Assembly: GCA_036557665.1 (NCBI GenBank)
Contig: DATBHG010000005.1
Coordinates: 124,001-188,000 of the forward strand
Length of the DNA stretch: 64,000 nucleotides
Direction of reading: 5' to 3'
Source of the DNA: VAZQ01 sp036557665
GTDB taxonomy: Bacteria; Pseudomonadota; Alphaproteobacteria; Rhizobiales; Xanthobacteraceae
The notes below the pieces were generated by a model. It saw nothing but the letters and a program-made list of their open reading frames with translations. It searched no databases and had not been told where the DNA came from. Numbering within the stretch: position 1 is the first letter of the stretch; each line of letters starts with the position of its first letter. Below are positions 8,736-18,650 of this stretch, in pieces. The position numbers and the translations under genes are program-made.

Positions 8736-8820
8736 ATCAGGTAACAGGAATCAGGTAACAGCCTGGCGGGCCCCGATCTCTGATATCTGAAAGCTGCGGA
8801 TACCCTGATACCTGACAACT
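8736..8820. repeat. short direct/inverted repeat between alpha-E and transglutaminase genes
   Basis: ATCAGGTAACAG occurs at 8736-8747 and again at 8750-8761. Related inverted words (CTGATATCTG, CTGATACCTGA) follow near 8780-8817. The stretch is AT-richer than its neighbours and can fold back on itself. It may be a transcript-processing or attenuation element inside the operon, or just a mobile intergenic repeat. Confidence 0.45.
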
Positions 8821-8841
8821 GAAAACCGATACCGGACATCA

Positions 8842-9681
8842 ATGCGCCTTAGTATCGCGCACTGCACGAGATATCGCTACCGGCGGCCGGCGACGGGCGC
8901 TATCCAGATCTTGCGCCTCACGCCACGGAATCACGACGGCCAGTACATCGCCCATTGGCGCATCGACGTGTCCCGGGATTGCTGGCTGCATCAGCATGAG
9001 GATGCATTCGGGAACATCACTCACGTCTTCACAGCGGATGGCCCCATACAGGAACTCGCAGTAACGGCGCAAGGCGAAGTCGAGACCCGCGACACCGAAG
9101 GCATCATCCGCGGCGGCGTCGAGCGATTTCCGCCCAGCCTCTATCTGCGCCAGACCGCCTTGACCAGCGTCGACGAGGCGATCGCCAACTTTACGGCCGC
9201 CTGCCGAGACGAAAGCGGAGAGGATCGCCTCGAGCTGCTGCACTTGCTGCTCGAACGCCTGCACGAGCGGGTGATCTATGACACGGATCCAACTCACGCC
9301 GGGACGACGGCCATAGAGGCGTTTGCCCTCAAGCGCGGTGTCTGCCAGGACCTAACCCATATCTTTATCGCTGCCGCGCGCCATCTGGGAATCCCGGCGC
9401 GCTACGTCGGCGGCTATTTCCGTCGCGCCGACGGAGTGACCGATCAGGAGGCGGGCCACGCCTGGGCAGAGGCATTCGTTCCGGAGCTTGGTTGGGTTGC
9501 ATTCGATGCGGCAAATGGAATCTGTGCGACCGATGCGCACGTCCGGGTGGCCATTGGGCTGGACTACCTCGGGGCGGCGCCGCTGCGTGGCACACGTCAT
9601 GGAGGCGAGGGCGAGGAGCTGGCGGTGAAGGTGAGCGTCAGCGAGGCTGCAATTGCCGCCTGGGCTGCTTCATCGCTATAG
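8842..9681 (+). CDS. transglutaminase-like cysteine peptidase (Anbu operon)
   Basis: A 279-residue protein with an N-terminal bacterial transglutaminase-like beta domain (residues 1-80) and a papain-like transglutaminase core. The catalytic triad is Cys168 (KRGVCQDLTH), His206 (AGHAWAEAF) and Asp222 (WVAFDAANG). No signal peptide, so it acts in the cytosol. Members of this family act as proteases or amide-bond transferases; in this operon the enzyme may cleave or process the product of the ATP-grasp partner. It ends 45 bp before the Anbu gene. Confidence 0.93.
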   Translation: MRLSIAHCTRYRYRRPATGAIQILRLTPRNHDGQYIAHWRIDVSRDCWLHQHEDAFGNITHVFTADGPIQELAVTAQGEVETRDTEGIIRGGVERFPPSLYLRQTALTSVDEAIANFTAACRDESGEDRLELLHLLLERLHERVIYDTDPTHAGTTAIEAFALKRGVCQDLTHIFIAAARHLGIPARYVGGYFRRADGVTDQEAGHAWAEAFVPELGWVAFDAANGICATDAHVRVAIGLDYLGAAPLRGTRHGGEGEELAVKVSVSEAAIAAWAASSL

Positions 9682-9726
9682 AATGCGCCACATGAAAGTA
9701 CCGCTGAATCGTGCGGGTGCGCCGCG

Positions 9727-10473
9727 ATGACCTACTGCTGCGGCATTCTGGTGCGCGATGGCCTCGTCATGTTTGCCGATACCCGAACCAATGCGGGCGT
9801 GGACAACATTTCGACGTTCCGCAAATTGCATGTCGTCGTCCAGCCCGGTCAGCGTATCATGGCGGTTGCGTCCGCCGGGAACCTGTCGATCAGCCAATCC
9901 GTCATCAGCATGCTACGGGAAGGATGGGAAAATCCGAGCACCGGAGAAACCGAGACCCTGATGAATGCACCGACCCTGTTTCAGGCCGCGCAGCGGGTAG
10001 GTCGCACCATCCGCCAAATTCACCAAGTGGATGGGCAGGCACTGGAAGCCTCGGACGTGAAATTCGACGTCTCCTTCCTGTTGGGAGGCCAGATCAAAGG
10101 CGAGCGTCCGCGGCTTTTCATGCTGTACTCCGCGGGCAACTTCATCGAGTGCACTCCCGATACCCCTTATCTGCAGATCGGTGAGCACAAATACGGGAAA
10201 CCTGTGCTGGACCGGGCCATCACCTACGACATCGACCTTTATGACGCGCTGAAGGTGGGACTGGTATCTGTCGATTCCACGATGCGCTCGAATCTCAGCG
10301 TGGGCTTGCCGCTCGATGTCGTTATCGCCCGCCGCGACGCCTACGATGCAGAGCTCAACTATCGGATCGAGCCAGGCGAACCGTACTTCCATGATCTGCG
10401 CGAACGCTGGTCAGCTGCATTGCGGGCTGCCCATGCCGGCATCCCCCGCCCGCCGTACAAGAACATTCATTGA
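9727..10473 (+). CDS. Anbu, ancestral proteasome-like peptidase
   Basis: A 248-residue Ntn-hydrolase of the proteasome/HslV superfamily. The product starts MTYCCGI, so after Met removal Thr is the N-terminal nucleophile, as in proteasome beta subunits. VRDGLVMFADTRTNAG carries the conserved Asp, and MAVASAGNLS supplies the Lys33-region equivalent of Anbu (which diverges from HslV). Anbu forms open, lock-washer-like particles in the species studied, and no dedicated ATPase partner is known. It is the last gene of the ATP-grasp/alpha-E/transglutaminase run, which supports the identification over HslV; hslU is not nearby. The protease target is not established. Confidence 0.93.
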   Translation: MTYCCGILVRDGLVMFADTRTNAGVDNISTFRKLHVVVQPGQRIMAVASAGNLSISQSVISMLREGWENPSTGETETLMNAPTLFQAAQRVGRTIRQIHQVDGQALEASDVKFDVSFLLGGQIKGERPRLFMLYSAGNFIECTPDTPYLQIGEHKYGKPVLDRAITYDIDLYDALKVGLVSVDSTMRSNLSVGLPLDVVIARRDAYDAELNYRIEPGEPYFHDLRERWSAALRAAHAGIPRPPYKNIH

Positions 10474-10584
10474 GCCAGACCTCGGCCGGCGAGCCGCAGG
10501 TGTTCCGCACCTGAGCCGGATTGCGTTCTCCTTGCTTGCGTCATCATAATGGACGCGCTGCACGAGACAGAGAAGGACGCCACA

Positions 10585-11349
10585 ATGGCCGGATTGCAGA
10601 AAGTTGCCGTCGTCACCGGCGCCGGAACGGGCATTGGCAAAGCGGTGGCGCTCGCATTGATGCGGGAGGGATATGCCGCCGCGCTCGCGGGTCGGCGAAA
10701 AGACAAGCTGGAGGAGACCGCCGCTGAGGCGATCTCGCTTGCGGGCAAAACCCTGGTAGTCCCTACCGACGTGAGCGACCCGCAATCGATCAAAAACCTG
10801 TTCGCGAAAACCAAGGAGACCTTCGGCCGATTGGACCTCTTGTTCAACAATGCCGGCATCGGGGCCCCTGCCGTACCCCTGGAGGACCTGCCGTATGAGA
10901 CCTGGCAAAAGGTAGTCGATACCAATCTCACCGGCATGTTCCTGTGCACGCAGGAAGCCATCAAGATCATGAAATCACAGGATCCGCGCGGGGGCCGCAT
11001 CATCAACAATGGTTCGATTTCGGCCCACGCGCCTCGGCCGCGCTCGGTTGCCTATACTGCGACCAAACACGCAGTGACGGGACTCACCAAGTCGACATCG
11101 CTCGACTGCCGCGCATACGACATCACCTGCGGTCAGATCGATATCGGCAATGCTGCAACGCCCCTGACCGAGCGGATGGTGGAGGGCCAGGGCGTGATGC
11201 AGGCGGACGGCCGCATGGCCGTTGAGCCGCGCATGCGGGCCGAGGATGTCGGAGCCGCTGTCGTCTACATGGCGAGCCTGCCGCTCGACACCAATGTGCT
11301 GTTCATGACGGTGATGGCCAATCTGATGCCGTTCGTCGGCCGTGGATGA
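10585..11349 (+). CDS. SDR family oxidoreductase
   Basis: A 254-residue classical short-chain dehydrogenase. The ATG at 10585 has AAGGA 8 bases upstream; an ATG at 10549 is in frame but lacks a site. The cofactor motif is TGAGTGIG (residues about 12-19). NNAG occurs in LLFNNAGIG, the catalytic Ser in NGSISAHAP, and Tyr/Lys in AYTATKHA. The absence of an acidic residue and the presence of Arg-Arg after beta-2 (AGRRKDKLEE) favour NADP(H). It is separated from Anbu by 111 bp and is likely a separate unit. Substrate unknown. Confidence 0.92.
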   Translation: MAGLQKVAVVTGAGTGIGKAVALALMREGYAAALAGRRKDKLEETAAEAISLAGKTLVVPTDVSDPQSIKNLFAKTKETFGRLDLLFNNAGIGAPAVPLEDLPYETWQKVVDTNLTGMFLCTQEAIKIMKSQDPRGGRIINNGSISAHAPRPRSVAYTATKHAVTGLTKSTSLDCRAYDITCGQIDIGNAATPLTERMVEGQGVMQADGRMAVEPRMRAEDVGAAVVYMASLPLDTNVLFMTVMANLMPFVGRG

Positions 11350-11383
11350 ATGCAAGCAGTTTGAACTACGACCTTGCGCATCC

Positions 11384-11755
11384 TCACAACCGAAAAACCG
11401 CGACCTTGGATCCTGCCGGCACCTTGGCCAAGGCCTTCACATTGCCTGATGCCTCGGCAAATATGTTGCAGGGGCTCGCCAGCCGAGTCTCGTTCCCGCG
11501 GCTGATGGGGGTGCGCCCGTAACCCAGCGCTATGCAATGGCCCTGCGGCCAATAGGCGATCTCCCCAGGCGTCACCACCGCTCGTGCATCCTTTTCGGCC
11601 GGCAGCTTGATCGGAATCTCGAAATAAACCTCCTCACCCCAGGTGAGCACCGATGAGGAGATCGGCAACGCTGCGGCGATGGCCAGTGCGGTGGGCGTAT
11701 CCAGCAACTCGGCGTCAATCGTCAGCGTCGTGAACTCGAAACGAATGCGCGACAT
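11384..11755 (-). CDS. cyclophilin-like fold protein (DUF3830)
   Basis: A 123-residue protein starting at 11755, with GGGAGAG just upstream. The sequence (WGEEVYFEIP, then PGEIAYWPQGHCIALGYGRTP) is that of the small cyclophilin-like beta-barrel family typified by TM1367/DUF3830. The family is common beside transporter and amidohydrolase genes and has no proven activity. It is convergent with the SDR gene (34 bp between stops). Its start abuts, head to head, the remnant of a nucleoside transporter gene. Confidence 0.8.
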   Translation of the reverse strand: MSRIRFEFTTLTIDAELLDTPTALAIAAALPISSSVLTWGEEVYFEIPIKLPAEKDARAVVTPGEIAYWPQGHCIALGYGRTPISRGNETRLASPCNIFAEASGNVKALAKVPAGSKVAVFRL

Positions 11756-11836
11756 TTGCTCTCTCCCGAGCGCTCGTGCTCTATCCGGCATCGGTGCCTT
11801 CTGACATCCGGCATGCGGCTGTCCGCGTTGACCGCG

Positions 11837-12109
11837 ATGAAAACGATCCTCAACGAGTTTCTGGCCTATATCGAGCTTGTGAGATTGCCGGACGGGGCTC
11901 TCGATGCACGCTCGCGCTTGCTGATGCTCTATGCCCCCTGCGGCTTTGCAAATTTCGGCTCGCTGGGCATCATGATTGCGGGGCTGGCAACCTTGGCCCC
12001 CGACCGGCGCGGCGACGTCGTGTCCCTGGGCGTCAAATCCATTGTTTCGGGTACCCTGACCACTTGCCTGATCGGCGCGATAGTCGGGCTGCTCACCGGC
12101 CGACCATAG
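11837..12109 (+). pseudogene. C-terminal remnant of a NupC-type concentrative nucleoside transporter
   Basis: About 90 codons match only the C-terminal gate region of the CNT family: KTILNEFLAYIEL, then the hallmark CGFANFGSLGIMIAGL and SIVSGTLTTCLIGAIVGLL up to the natural stop. A full transporter has about 400 residues and 8 or more membrane segments; here the first 300 are missing. The frame upstream of 11837 (to 11756) has no family similarity, and the region beyond belongs to the DUF3830 gene on the other strand. This is best read as a gene truncated by a deletion or rearrangement. A short expressed membrane peptide cannot be excluded. Confidence 0.75.
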
Positions 12110-12145
12110 CCGGAAGCCTGGGATCAGACTCGAGCAAACGCTCGA

Positions 12146-12415
12146 TCAGTGCAGGCGAAACTCGCCGTCGATGGAGCGAATTTCGGCCGGCCTGATCAGC
12201 CGCGAATGGGCGACCGTGACCGAGTGCAACGGGCCTTCGAGCGACTCCAGCCAGAATGCCAGAAACTTGTTGAGGACCGGAAATCTTGGGCAGAGATCGT
12301 AGTCCTGCCAGACAAAGGTCTGCAGCAAAGAAGGATGATCCGGAAGCCGGTAGAGAATTTGCGCCGTCGTAAGGCCATAACCTTCGAGCTGGCGTCGAAA
12401 CGCTTTTGATGCCAT
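12146..12415 (-). CDS. usg: Usg family protein
   Basis: An 89-residue small protein. The motif set QLEGYGLTTAQILYRLPDH, LLQTFVWQDYDL and EGPLHSVTVAHSRLI is the complete signature of the alphaproteobacterial Usg family, first noted near trp genes. Full length compared with relatives. The function is unknown; no membrane segment or cofactor site is seen. Here it is divergent from groESL and tail to tail with the nucleoside-transporter remnant. Confidence 0.92.
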   Translation of the reverse strand: MASKAFRRQLEGYGLTTAQILYRLPDHPSLLQTFVWQDYDLCPRFPVLNKFLAFWLESLEGPLHSVTVAHSRLIRPAEIRSIDGEFRLH

Positions 12416-12617
12416 GTGATGCCCTCCGATTCGGACACCTAGTTTGCTTCTTTACCTCCCACACACTCAAGCACAAAGATTGTAAATTGTTCCAAAAATC
12501 AAGGCGTTAGCAGCATTTTTGCCACAGTGCTGATTGCTATGCATTGAGCTTTTGGGAGAATTCCGCACCGGTACCCGTCGTTTCTATGAAACCGTGCGGC
12601 TTAGGACAAAATTCCTC

Positions 12618-12644
12618 TTGGCACTCACCTATGAGGAGTGCTAA
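12618..12644 (+). promoter_or_regulatory. CIRCE operator (HrcA binding site) of groESL
   Basis: TTGGCACTC, a 9-bp spacer and GAGTGCTAA match the CIRCE consensus TTAGCACTC-N9-GAGTGCTAA with one change in the left arm (A to G at the third base). It lies 130 bp upstream of groES. It indicates repression by HrcA; the hrcA gene is not in the window. Confidence 0.93.
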
Positions 12645-12661
12645 TTATTTTGCGGGCGCCT

Positions 12662-12690
12662 CTTGTGGGCTGAAAAATGACCCCCTATGT
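12662..12690 (+). promoter_or_regulatory. candidate sigma-32 (RpoH) promoter of groESL
   Basis: CTTGTGG at 12662-12668, a 13-bp spacer and CCCCTATGT at 12682-12690 resemble the RpoH consensus (CTTGAAA / CCCCATnT). It lies downstream of CIRCE, so the HrcA-controlled promoter may be a different one. The match is by eye only. Confidence 0.4.
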
Positions 12691-12774
12691 CGCGCCTGGA
12701 ACGACCGGTAAGCTCTTGCCGGTCGCCATCAACGCACAATCCGCAATCCAGTCAACGATTTAGGAGGACATGCT

Positions 12775-13089
12775 ATGAAGTTTCGTCCGCTTCACGACCG
12801 CATTGTCGTCAAGCGCATTGACGCCGAGGAAAAGACCGCCGGCGGCATTATTATTCCGGATACCGCCAAGGAGAAGCCCTCACAGGGTGAAGTCCTGGCC
12901 GTGGGCCCTGGAGGCCGCGACGAGGCGGGCAAACTCATCCCCATCGACGTTCGGGTAGGCGATCGCGTCCTGTTCGGCAAATGGTCGGGCACCGAGGTCA
13001 AGATCGACGGTGAGGAGCTCCTCATCATGAAGGAAAGCGACATCATGGGCGTCATCGAGGAAGGCGTCGCCAAGAGGAAAGCGGCCTGA
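12775..13089 (+). CDS. groS: co-chaperonin GroES
   Basis: A 104-residue GroES of normal length. It begins with MKFRPLHDRIVVKRIDAEEK. The mobile loop KTAGGIIIPDTAKEKP, which docks on GroEL, is intact, as is GDRVLFGKWSGTEVKIDGEE. A strong ribosome site (TTAGGAGGACA) precedes the ATG. It caps the GroEL ring during ATP-driven protein folding in the cytosol. It is transcribed with groEL (43 bp downstream) under CIRCE/HrcA and probably RpoH control. Confidence 0.98.
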   Translation: MKFRPLHDRIVVKRIDAEEKTAGGIIIPDTAKEKPSQGEVLAVGPGGRDEAGKLIPIDVRVGDRVLFGKWSGTEVKIDGEELLIMKESDIMGVIEEGVAKRKAA

Positions 13090-13132
13090 TCTGCGGATCG
13101 CGCCCGGTTCATAACATTCGGAGAAACCAGTA

Positions 13133-14773
<1,641 letters not shown>

Positions 14774-14797
14774 TCCCTTCGCTTGAACCACAATGCC

Positions 14798-14828
14798 GAG
14801 GCCCGGGCTCGCCGCCCGGGCCTCTTGT
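14798..14828 (+). terminator. rho-independent terminator after groEL
   Basis: An 11-bp perfect stem, GAGGCCCGGGC (14798-14808) with GCCCGGGCCTC (14814-14824), around a 5-base loop, followed by a short TTGT tract. The stem is very stable; the weak T-run is common in GC-rich genomes. Confidence 0.75.
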
Positions 14829-14940
14829 CATCTGGCTCGAGCATCGGCCCAGCTTTCAGCAAAGTGTCCATTATGATGCCCCTCGCTTCATGGCATAGTC
14901 GCGCCGGTGATTCGCAGCTCACCATTGCAACCGTGATCTG

Positions 14941-17025
14941 ATGGCCAAAAGCGCTCGAGCACTCGCCAGACCAGCTGCCGCCGGACAGGCAGGCAGAGAT
15001 CTGTTTTCTGACCTTCCGGGAACGACCTCTCGGCGATTGCCCGGGAAGACGACGCGGGCGGGAAGATCTTCCGCAGGCACACATTCCAATTACACAGCGC
15101 ATGACATCGAGGTGCTCGAAGGTCTTGAACCGGTTCGCCGGCGCCCCGGAATGTACATCGGCGGCACCGACGAGAAAGCGCTGCATCATCTCTTCGCAGA
15201 GGTGATCGACAATGCCATGGATGAGGCACTCGCGGGTCACGCCTCCTTCATCGAGGTTGTGATGGAGGCGGACGGGTTCGTGACAGTGACGGATAACGGG
15301 CGCGGCATTCCCGTTGATCCTCACCCGAAGTTTCCAAAGAAATCGGCGCTCGAGGTGATCATGTGCACCTTGCACGCCGGCGGAAAATTCGACTCCAAGG
15401 TCTATGAGACCTCGGGCGGCCTGCACGGCGTCGGCGTTTCGGTCGCCAACGCACTCTCGGCGCGCATGGAAGTCGAAGTCGCTCGCGAGCAGACGCTTCA
15501 TCGCATGGTGTTCGAGCGCGGCAAGCCCAAAGGCAAGCTGGAAAAGCTGGGGCGCGCTCCGAACCGGCGGGGCACCAAGGTTCGCTTCCGGCCTGATCCC
15601 GAGATCTTCGGGGCCAACGCGCATTTCCGGCCCGATCGCGTGTTCAAGATGACGCGATCAAAGGCCTACCTCTTCGGCGGCGTCGAGATCCGATGGTCCT
15701 GCGCGAGCGAGCTTCTGCACGGCATCGCAGACGTCCCGGAGGAGGCCACGTTCCATTTCGCCGACGGGCTGAAGGATTACTTGTCGGCGACCATAGCGGG
15801 AGCGGCCCTGGTTCATCCCAACGTTTTTACCGGTACAGCCGGCAAGATCGGCGCCCATGGCGGGGCACAATGGGCGGTGGCCTGGACCGCGGATCGCGAC
15901 GGTTTTCTGTCCTCGTACTGCAACACGATACCCACTCCGGACGGAGGCACGCACGAGTCCGGGGTCCGCAGCGCTCTGCTCAAGGGGATCAAGGATCACG
16001 CAGAGCGGATGGGACAGGGAAAACGTGCCGCCGCCGTGACCGGAGATGATGTCATGAACGGCACTGCGTGCATGGTGTCCGTGTTCATTCGCGAGCCTGA
16101 ATTCCAGGGCCAAACCAAGGACCGCCTCGCGACCGCTGAGGCAAGCCGCATCGTCGAAAACGCCATCAGGGATCCTTTCGACCATTGGCTTGCGGGCAAT
16201 CCCGTTCAGGCCAACAAGCTGCTCGACTTTGTGATCGAGCGGGCCGAGGAGCGCATTTGCCGCAGGCAGGAGAAGGAGATTGTCCGCAAGACCGCCATAC
16301 GCAAGTTGCGTCTCCCCGGCAAGCTCGCCGACTGTACCAACACGGCAGCCCAGGGCTCGGAGATCTTCATTGTCGAGGGTGACTCGGCGGGCGGCTCCGC
16401 CAAACAAGCGCGCGACCGCGCGTTGCAGGCGGTGCTGCCACTGCGTGGCAAGATCCTCAACGTCGCTTCAGCCGGAAAGGACAAGCTCGCCCAGAACCAG
16501 CAACTCTCGGACCTGGTGCAGGCGCTGGGGTGCGGCACCGGCCTGCATTATCGCGACGAGGACTTGCGGTACGAGAAAGTGATCATCATGACGGACGCCG
16601 ACGTGGACGGCGCCCATATCGCGTCGCTGTTGATCACCTTCTTCTACCGCCAGATGCCCAAGCTCATCGACAACGGTCACCTTCATCTCGCCGTACCGCC
16701 TCTCTACCGGCTCAGCCATGGCGGCAAGGTTGTCTATGCGCGCGACGAGAAGCACAGGCAGGAGCTGATCAAGAACGAGTTCCACTCGAACGCGAAGGTC
16801 GAGATAAGCCGCTTCAAGGGGTTGGGCGAGATGCTCTCCAGCCAGCTCAAGGAAACCACCATGGATCCGAGGAAGCGTACGCTGCTGCGCGTCGTGGTGG
16901 TGGAAGATGACCGCAAGAAAACCGACAGCTCCGTCGAGCGGCTCATGGGCAATAAACCCGAGGCACGTTTTGCCTTTATTCAGGAGCGGTCGGAATTCGC
17001 CGATGAGGAGATGGTGGACGTCTGA
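14941..17025 (+). CDS. parE: DNA topoisomerase IV subunit B
   Basis: A 694-residue type IIA topoisomerase ATPase subunit. The GHKL ATPase motifs are EVIDNAMDEAL, VTDNGRGIPV and GGLHGVGVSVANAL; the Toprim motifs are EGDSAGGSAKQARDR and DADVDGAHI. ParE rather than GyrB, because it is about 100 residues shorter than GyrB and ends with LMGNKPEARFAFIQERSEFA, where GyrB would have the MGDDVEPRREFIE-type end. With ParC (not in the window) it decatenates daughter chromosomes. The first 50 residues are low-complexity and basic, so a somewhat later start is possible. It follows the groEL terminator and is its own transcription unit. Confidence 0.95.
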   Translation: MAKSARALARPAAAGQAGRDLFSDLPGTTSRRLPGKTTRAGRSSAGTHSNYTAHDIEVLEGLEPVRRRPGMYIGGTDEKALHHLFAEVIDNAMDEALAGHASFIEVVMEADGFVTVTDNGRGIPVDPHPKFPKKSALEVIMCTLHAGGKFDSKVYETSGGLHGVGVSVANALSARMEVEVAREQTLHRMVFERGKPKGKLEKLGRAPNRRGTKVRFRPDPEIFGANAHFRPDRVFKMTRSKAYLFGGVEIRWSCASELLHGIADVPEEATFHFADGLKDYLSATIAGAALVHPNVFTGTAGKIGAHGGAQWAVAWTADRDGFLSSYCNTIPTPDGGTHESGVRSALLKGIKDHAERMGQGKRAAAVTGDDVMNGTACMVSVFIREPEFQGQTKDRLATAEASRIVENAIRDPFDHWLAGNPVQANKLLDFVIERAEERICRRQEKEIVRKTAIRKLRLPGKLADCTNTAAQGSEIFIVEGDSAGGSAKQARDRALQAVLPLRGKILNVASAGKDKLAQNQQLSDLVQALGCGTGLHYRDEDLRYEKVIIMTDADVDGAHIASLLITFFYRQMPKLIDNGHLHLAVPPLYRLSHGGKVVYARDEKHRQELIKNEFHSNAKVEISRFKGLGEMLSSQLKETTMDPRKRTLLRVVVVEDDRKKTDSSVERLMGNKPEARFAFIQERSEFADEEMVDV

Positions 17026-17249
17026 ACGGCAGCTGAGCGCTCGGGCGGCACAAATCAGAGGCGCATCGTAGGCCGGCGCGGCAGGACTTGCGCTCCGTGT
17101 CCTGCTTCTTTGGCCACGTGCTCGCCCGAGCACCCTGACGCTACTGCAGGCAGCCCCGAGATGGCAATGGCTTTTTGCCCCGCGATCGACCGATTCCCGT
17201 ACGCCGCTTGCACCATGACCTATCCTATCACTGCAATCGAGCCTCTCCC

Positions 17250-18650
17250 ATGGTGAGCTCCACTCGGCTCCGCGACGGCACCGAGGTTGGCGCACCGGAT
17301 CTCTTCGGGCATCCTCGCGGATTGAGCTTTCTGTTCGCGACCGAGATGTGGGAGCGCTTTTCCTATTATGGGATGCGTGCGCTTCTGGTTCTCTATATGG
17401 TGAGAACGTTGCTGCTGCCCGGGCATGCCGGGAACGTCATCGGACTGGATGCGCTCAAGCACGCGCTCGAGATGCTCATCGGCCCGCTCGGCCCGCAGCC
17501 GCTCTCTTCCCATATTTATGGTCTCTACACCGGGCTCGTTTACCTGACCCCGTTGTTAGGCGGCCTGCTTGCCGATCGCGTCCTGGGTCAGCATCGCACC
17601 ATCCTGCTGGGAGCGGCGCTCATGGCGGCCGGCCATTTTCTCATGGCATTCGAGCCGCTCTTTCTGATCGCGCTCACTCTGCTGATTCTCGGCAACGGCG
17701 CGTTCAAGCCGAACATGTCTGCGCAGGTAGGCGGGCTCTACACGCCCGGCGACCCGAGGCGCGATCGCGCGTACTCGATCTTCTACGTCGGCATCAATAT
17801 CGGTGCGTTCCTCGCTCCTTTGATCTGCGGCACGCTGGGCGAAGAGTTGGGCTGGCACTACGGGTTTGCTGCTGCCGGGGTCGGAATGACGATCGCCCTT
17901 CTCATCTACGTTCGCGCGCTGCGGGTACTGCCGCCGGACGAGCTTCATCGCAGGCACCGCACGGGCAATGGCGACAAGCGTTTGAGCCGCCGAGAGCACC
18001 TCCGCATTGTTGCGCTCCTGGTGCTGTTCGCACCAACCACCCTGTTCTGGGCCGCCTATGAGCAGCAAGGCAACACACTCGTGCTGTGGGCCGACGATCA
18101 CACCGACCGTTATGTCGATCTCCTCATCTGGCACGGCGAGATCCCGGTAACCTGGTTCCAGGCCTTCAACCCTTTTCTGATCTTCGCATTCACCCCGTTG
18201 ATAGTAAGGCTTTGGGCGCGGCAGGCGAAGCGGGGCACCGAGCCCGGAACCGTCGCCAAGATGTCGCTTGGCTGCCTCGGAGTAGCGGTTGCCAATCTGA
18301 TCATGGCCGGTGCGGCGTGGAGTGCCGGTGGGGATGAGGCGAGCTGGTTGTGGCTGCTGGCCTATTTCGTCGTGATCACGCTCGGCGAGCTCTACATCTC
18401 GCCGATCGGACTATCGCTCGTGTCCAAGCTAGCTCCGGCGCACATGGTCTCGATGCTGATGGGACTGTGGCTTGCGACGAGCTTTGCCGGCAATTTCATC
18501 GCGGGTTGGCTGGGAAGCTTCTGGAGCGGGATGGACAAGCTCATGTTCTTCCTGATGATTGCCGGCATTGCCGCGCTCGCCGGGACAGTCATTCTGCTCT
18601 TCGATCGGCCTCTGCGCGCTATCGTGGCGGATCAAACCGTCGTCGCATGA
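17250..18650 (+). CDS. POT-family proton-coupled peptide transporter
   Basis: About 466 residues with 12-14 predicted membrane segments in the inner membrane. The POT/PTR2 signature is clear: ERFSYYGMRALLVLYM in helix 1 (the ExxER-type motif region), NGAFKPNMSAQVGGLY in the first loop and GELYISPIGLSLVSKLAP in the second half. Family members import di- and tripeptides with protons. I chose the ATG at 17250; the upstream in-frame extension to 17175 is rich in Arg/Pro and looks non-coding. Its stop overlaps the start of the HAD nucleotidase gene (ATGA), so the two are translationally coupled. Confidence 0.93.
   Translation: MVSSTRLRDGTEVGAPDLFGHPRGLSFLFATEMWERFSYYGMRALLVLYMVRTLLLPGHAGNVIGLDALKHALEMLIGPLGPQPLSSHIYGLYTGLVYLTPLLGGLLADRVLGQHRTILLGAALMAAGHFLMAFEPLFLIALTLLILGNGAFKPNMSAQVGGLYTPGDPRRDRAYSIFYVGINIGAFLAPLICGTLGEELGWHYGFAAAGVGMTIALLIYVRALRVLPPDELHRRHRTGNGDKRLSRREHLRIVALLVLFAPTTLFWAAYEQQGNTLVLWADDHTDRYVDLLIWHGEIPVTWFQAFNPFLIFAFTPLIVRLWARQAKRGTEPGTVAKMSLGCLGVAVANLIMAGAAWSAGGDEASWLWLLAYFVVITLGELYISPIGLSLVSKLAPAHMVSMLMGLWLATSFAGNFIAGWLGSFWSGMDKLMFFLMIAGIAALAGTVILLFDRPLRAIVADQTVVA

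Larger units (their letters stand above)
12416..12774. other. usg-groES intergenic region (359 bp)
   Basis: Holds the divergent control region for usg and groESL. It is AT-rich between 12470 and 12560, with the CIRCE operator at 12618-12644 and a heat-shock-like promoter candidate at 12662-12690. The groES ribosome site TTAGGAGGA lies just before 12775. No extra gene is seen. Confidence 0.8.

Noticed and set aside
9727..10473. HslV protease
   Set aside because: Length of 248 residues and operon partners fit Anbu; no hslU next to it.
14941..17025. GyrB as identity of the topoisomerase subunit
   Set aside because: Length and C-terminal motif are those of ParE.
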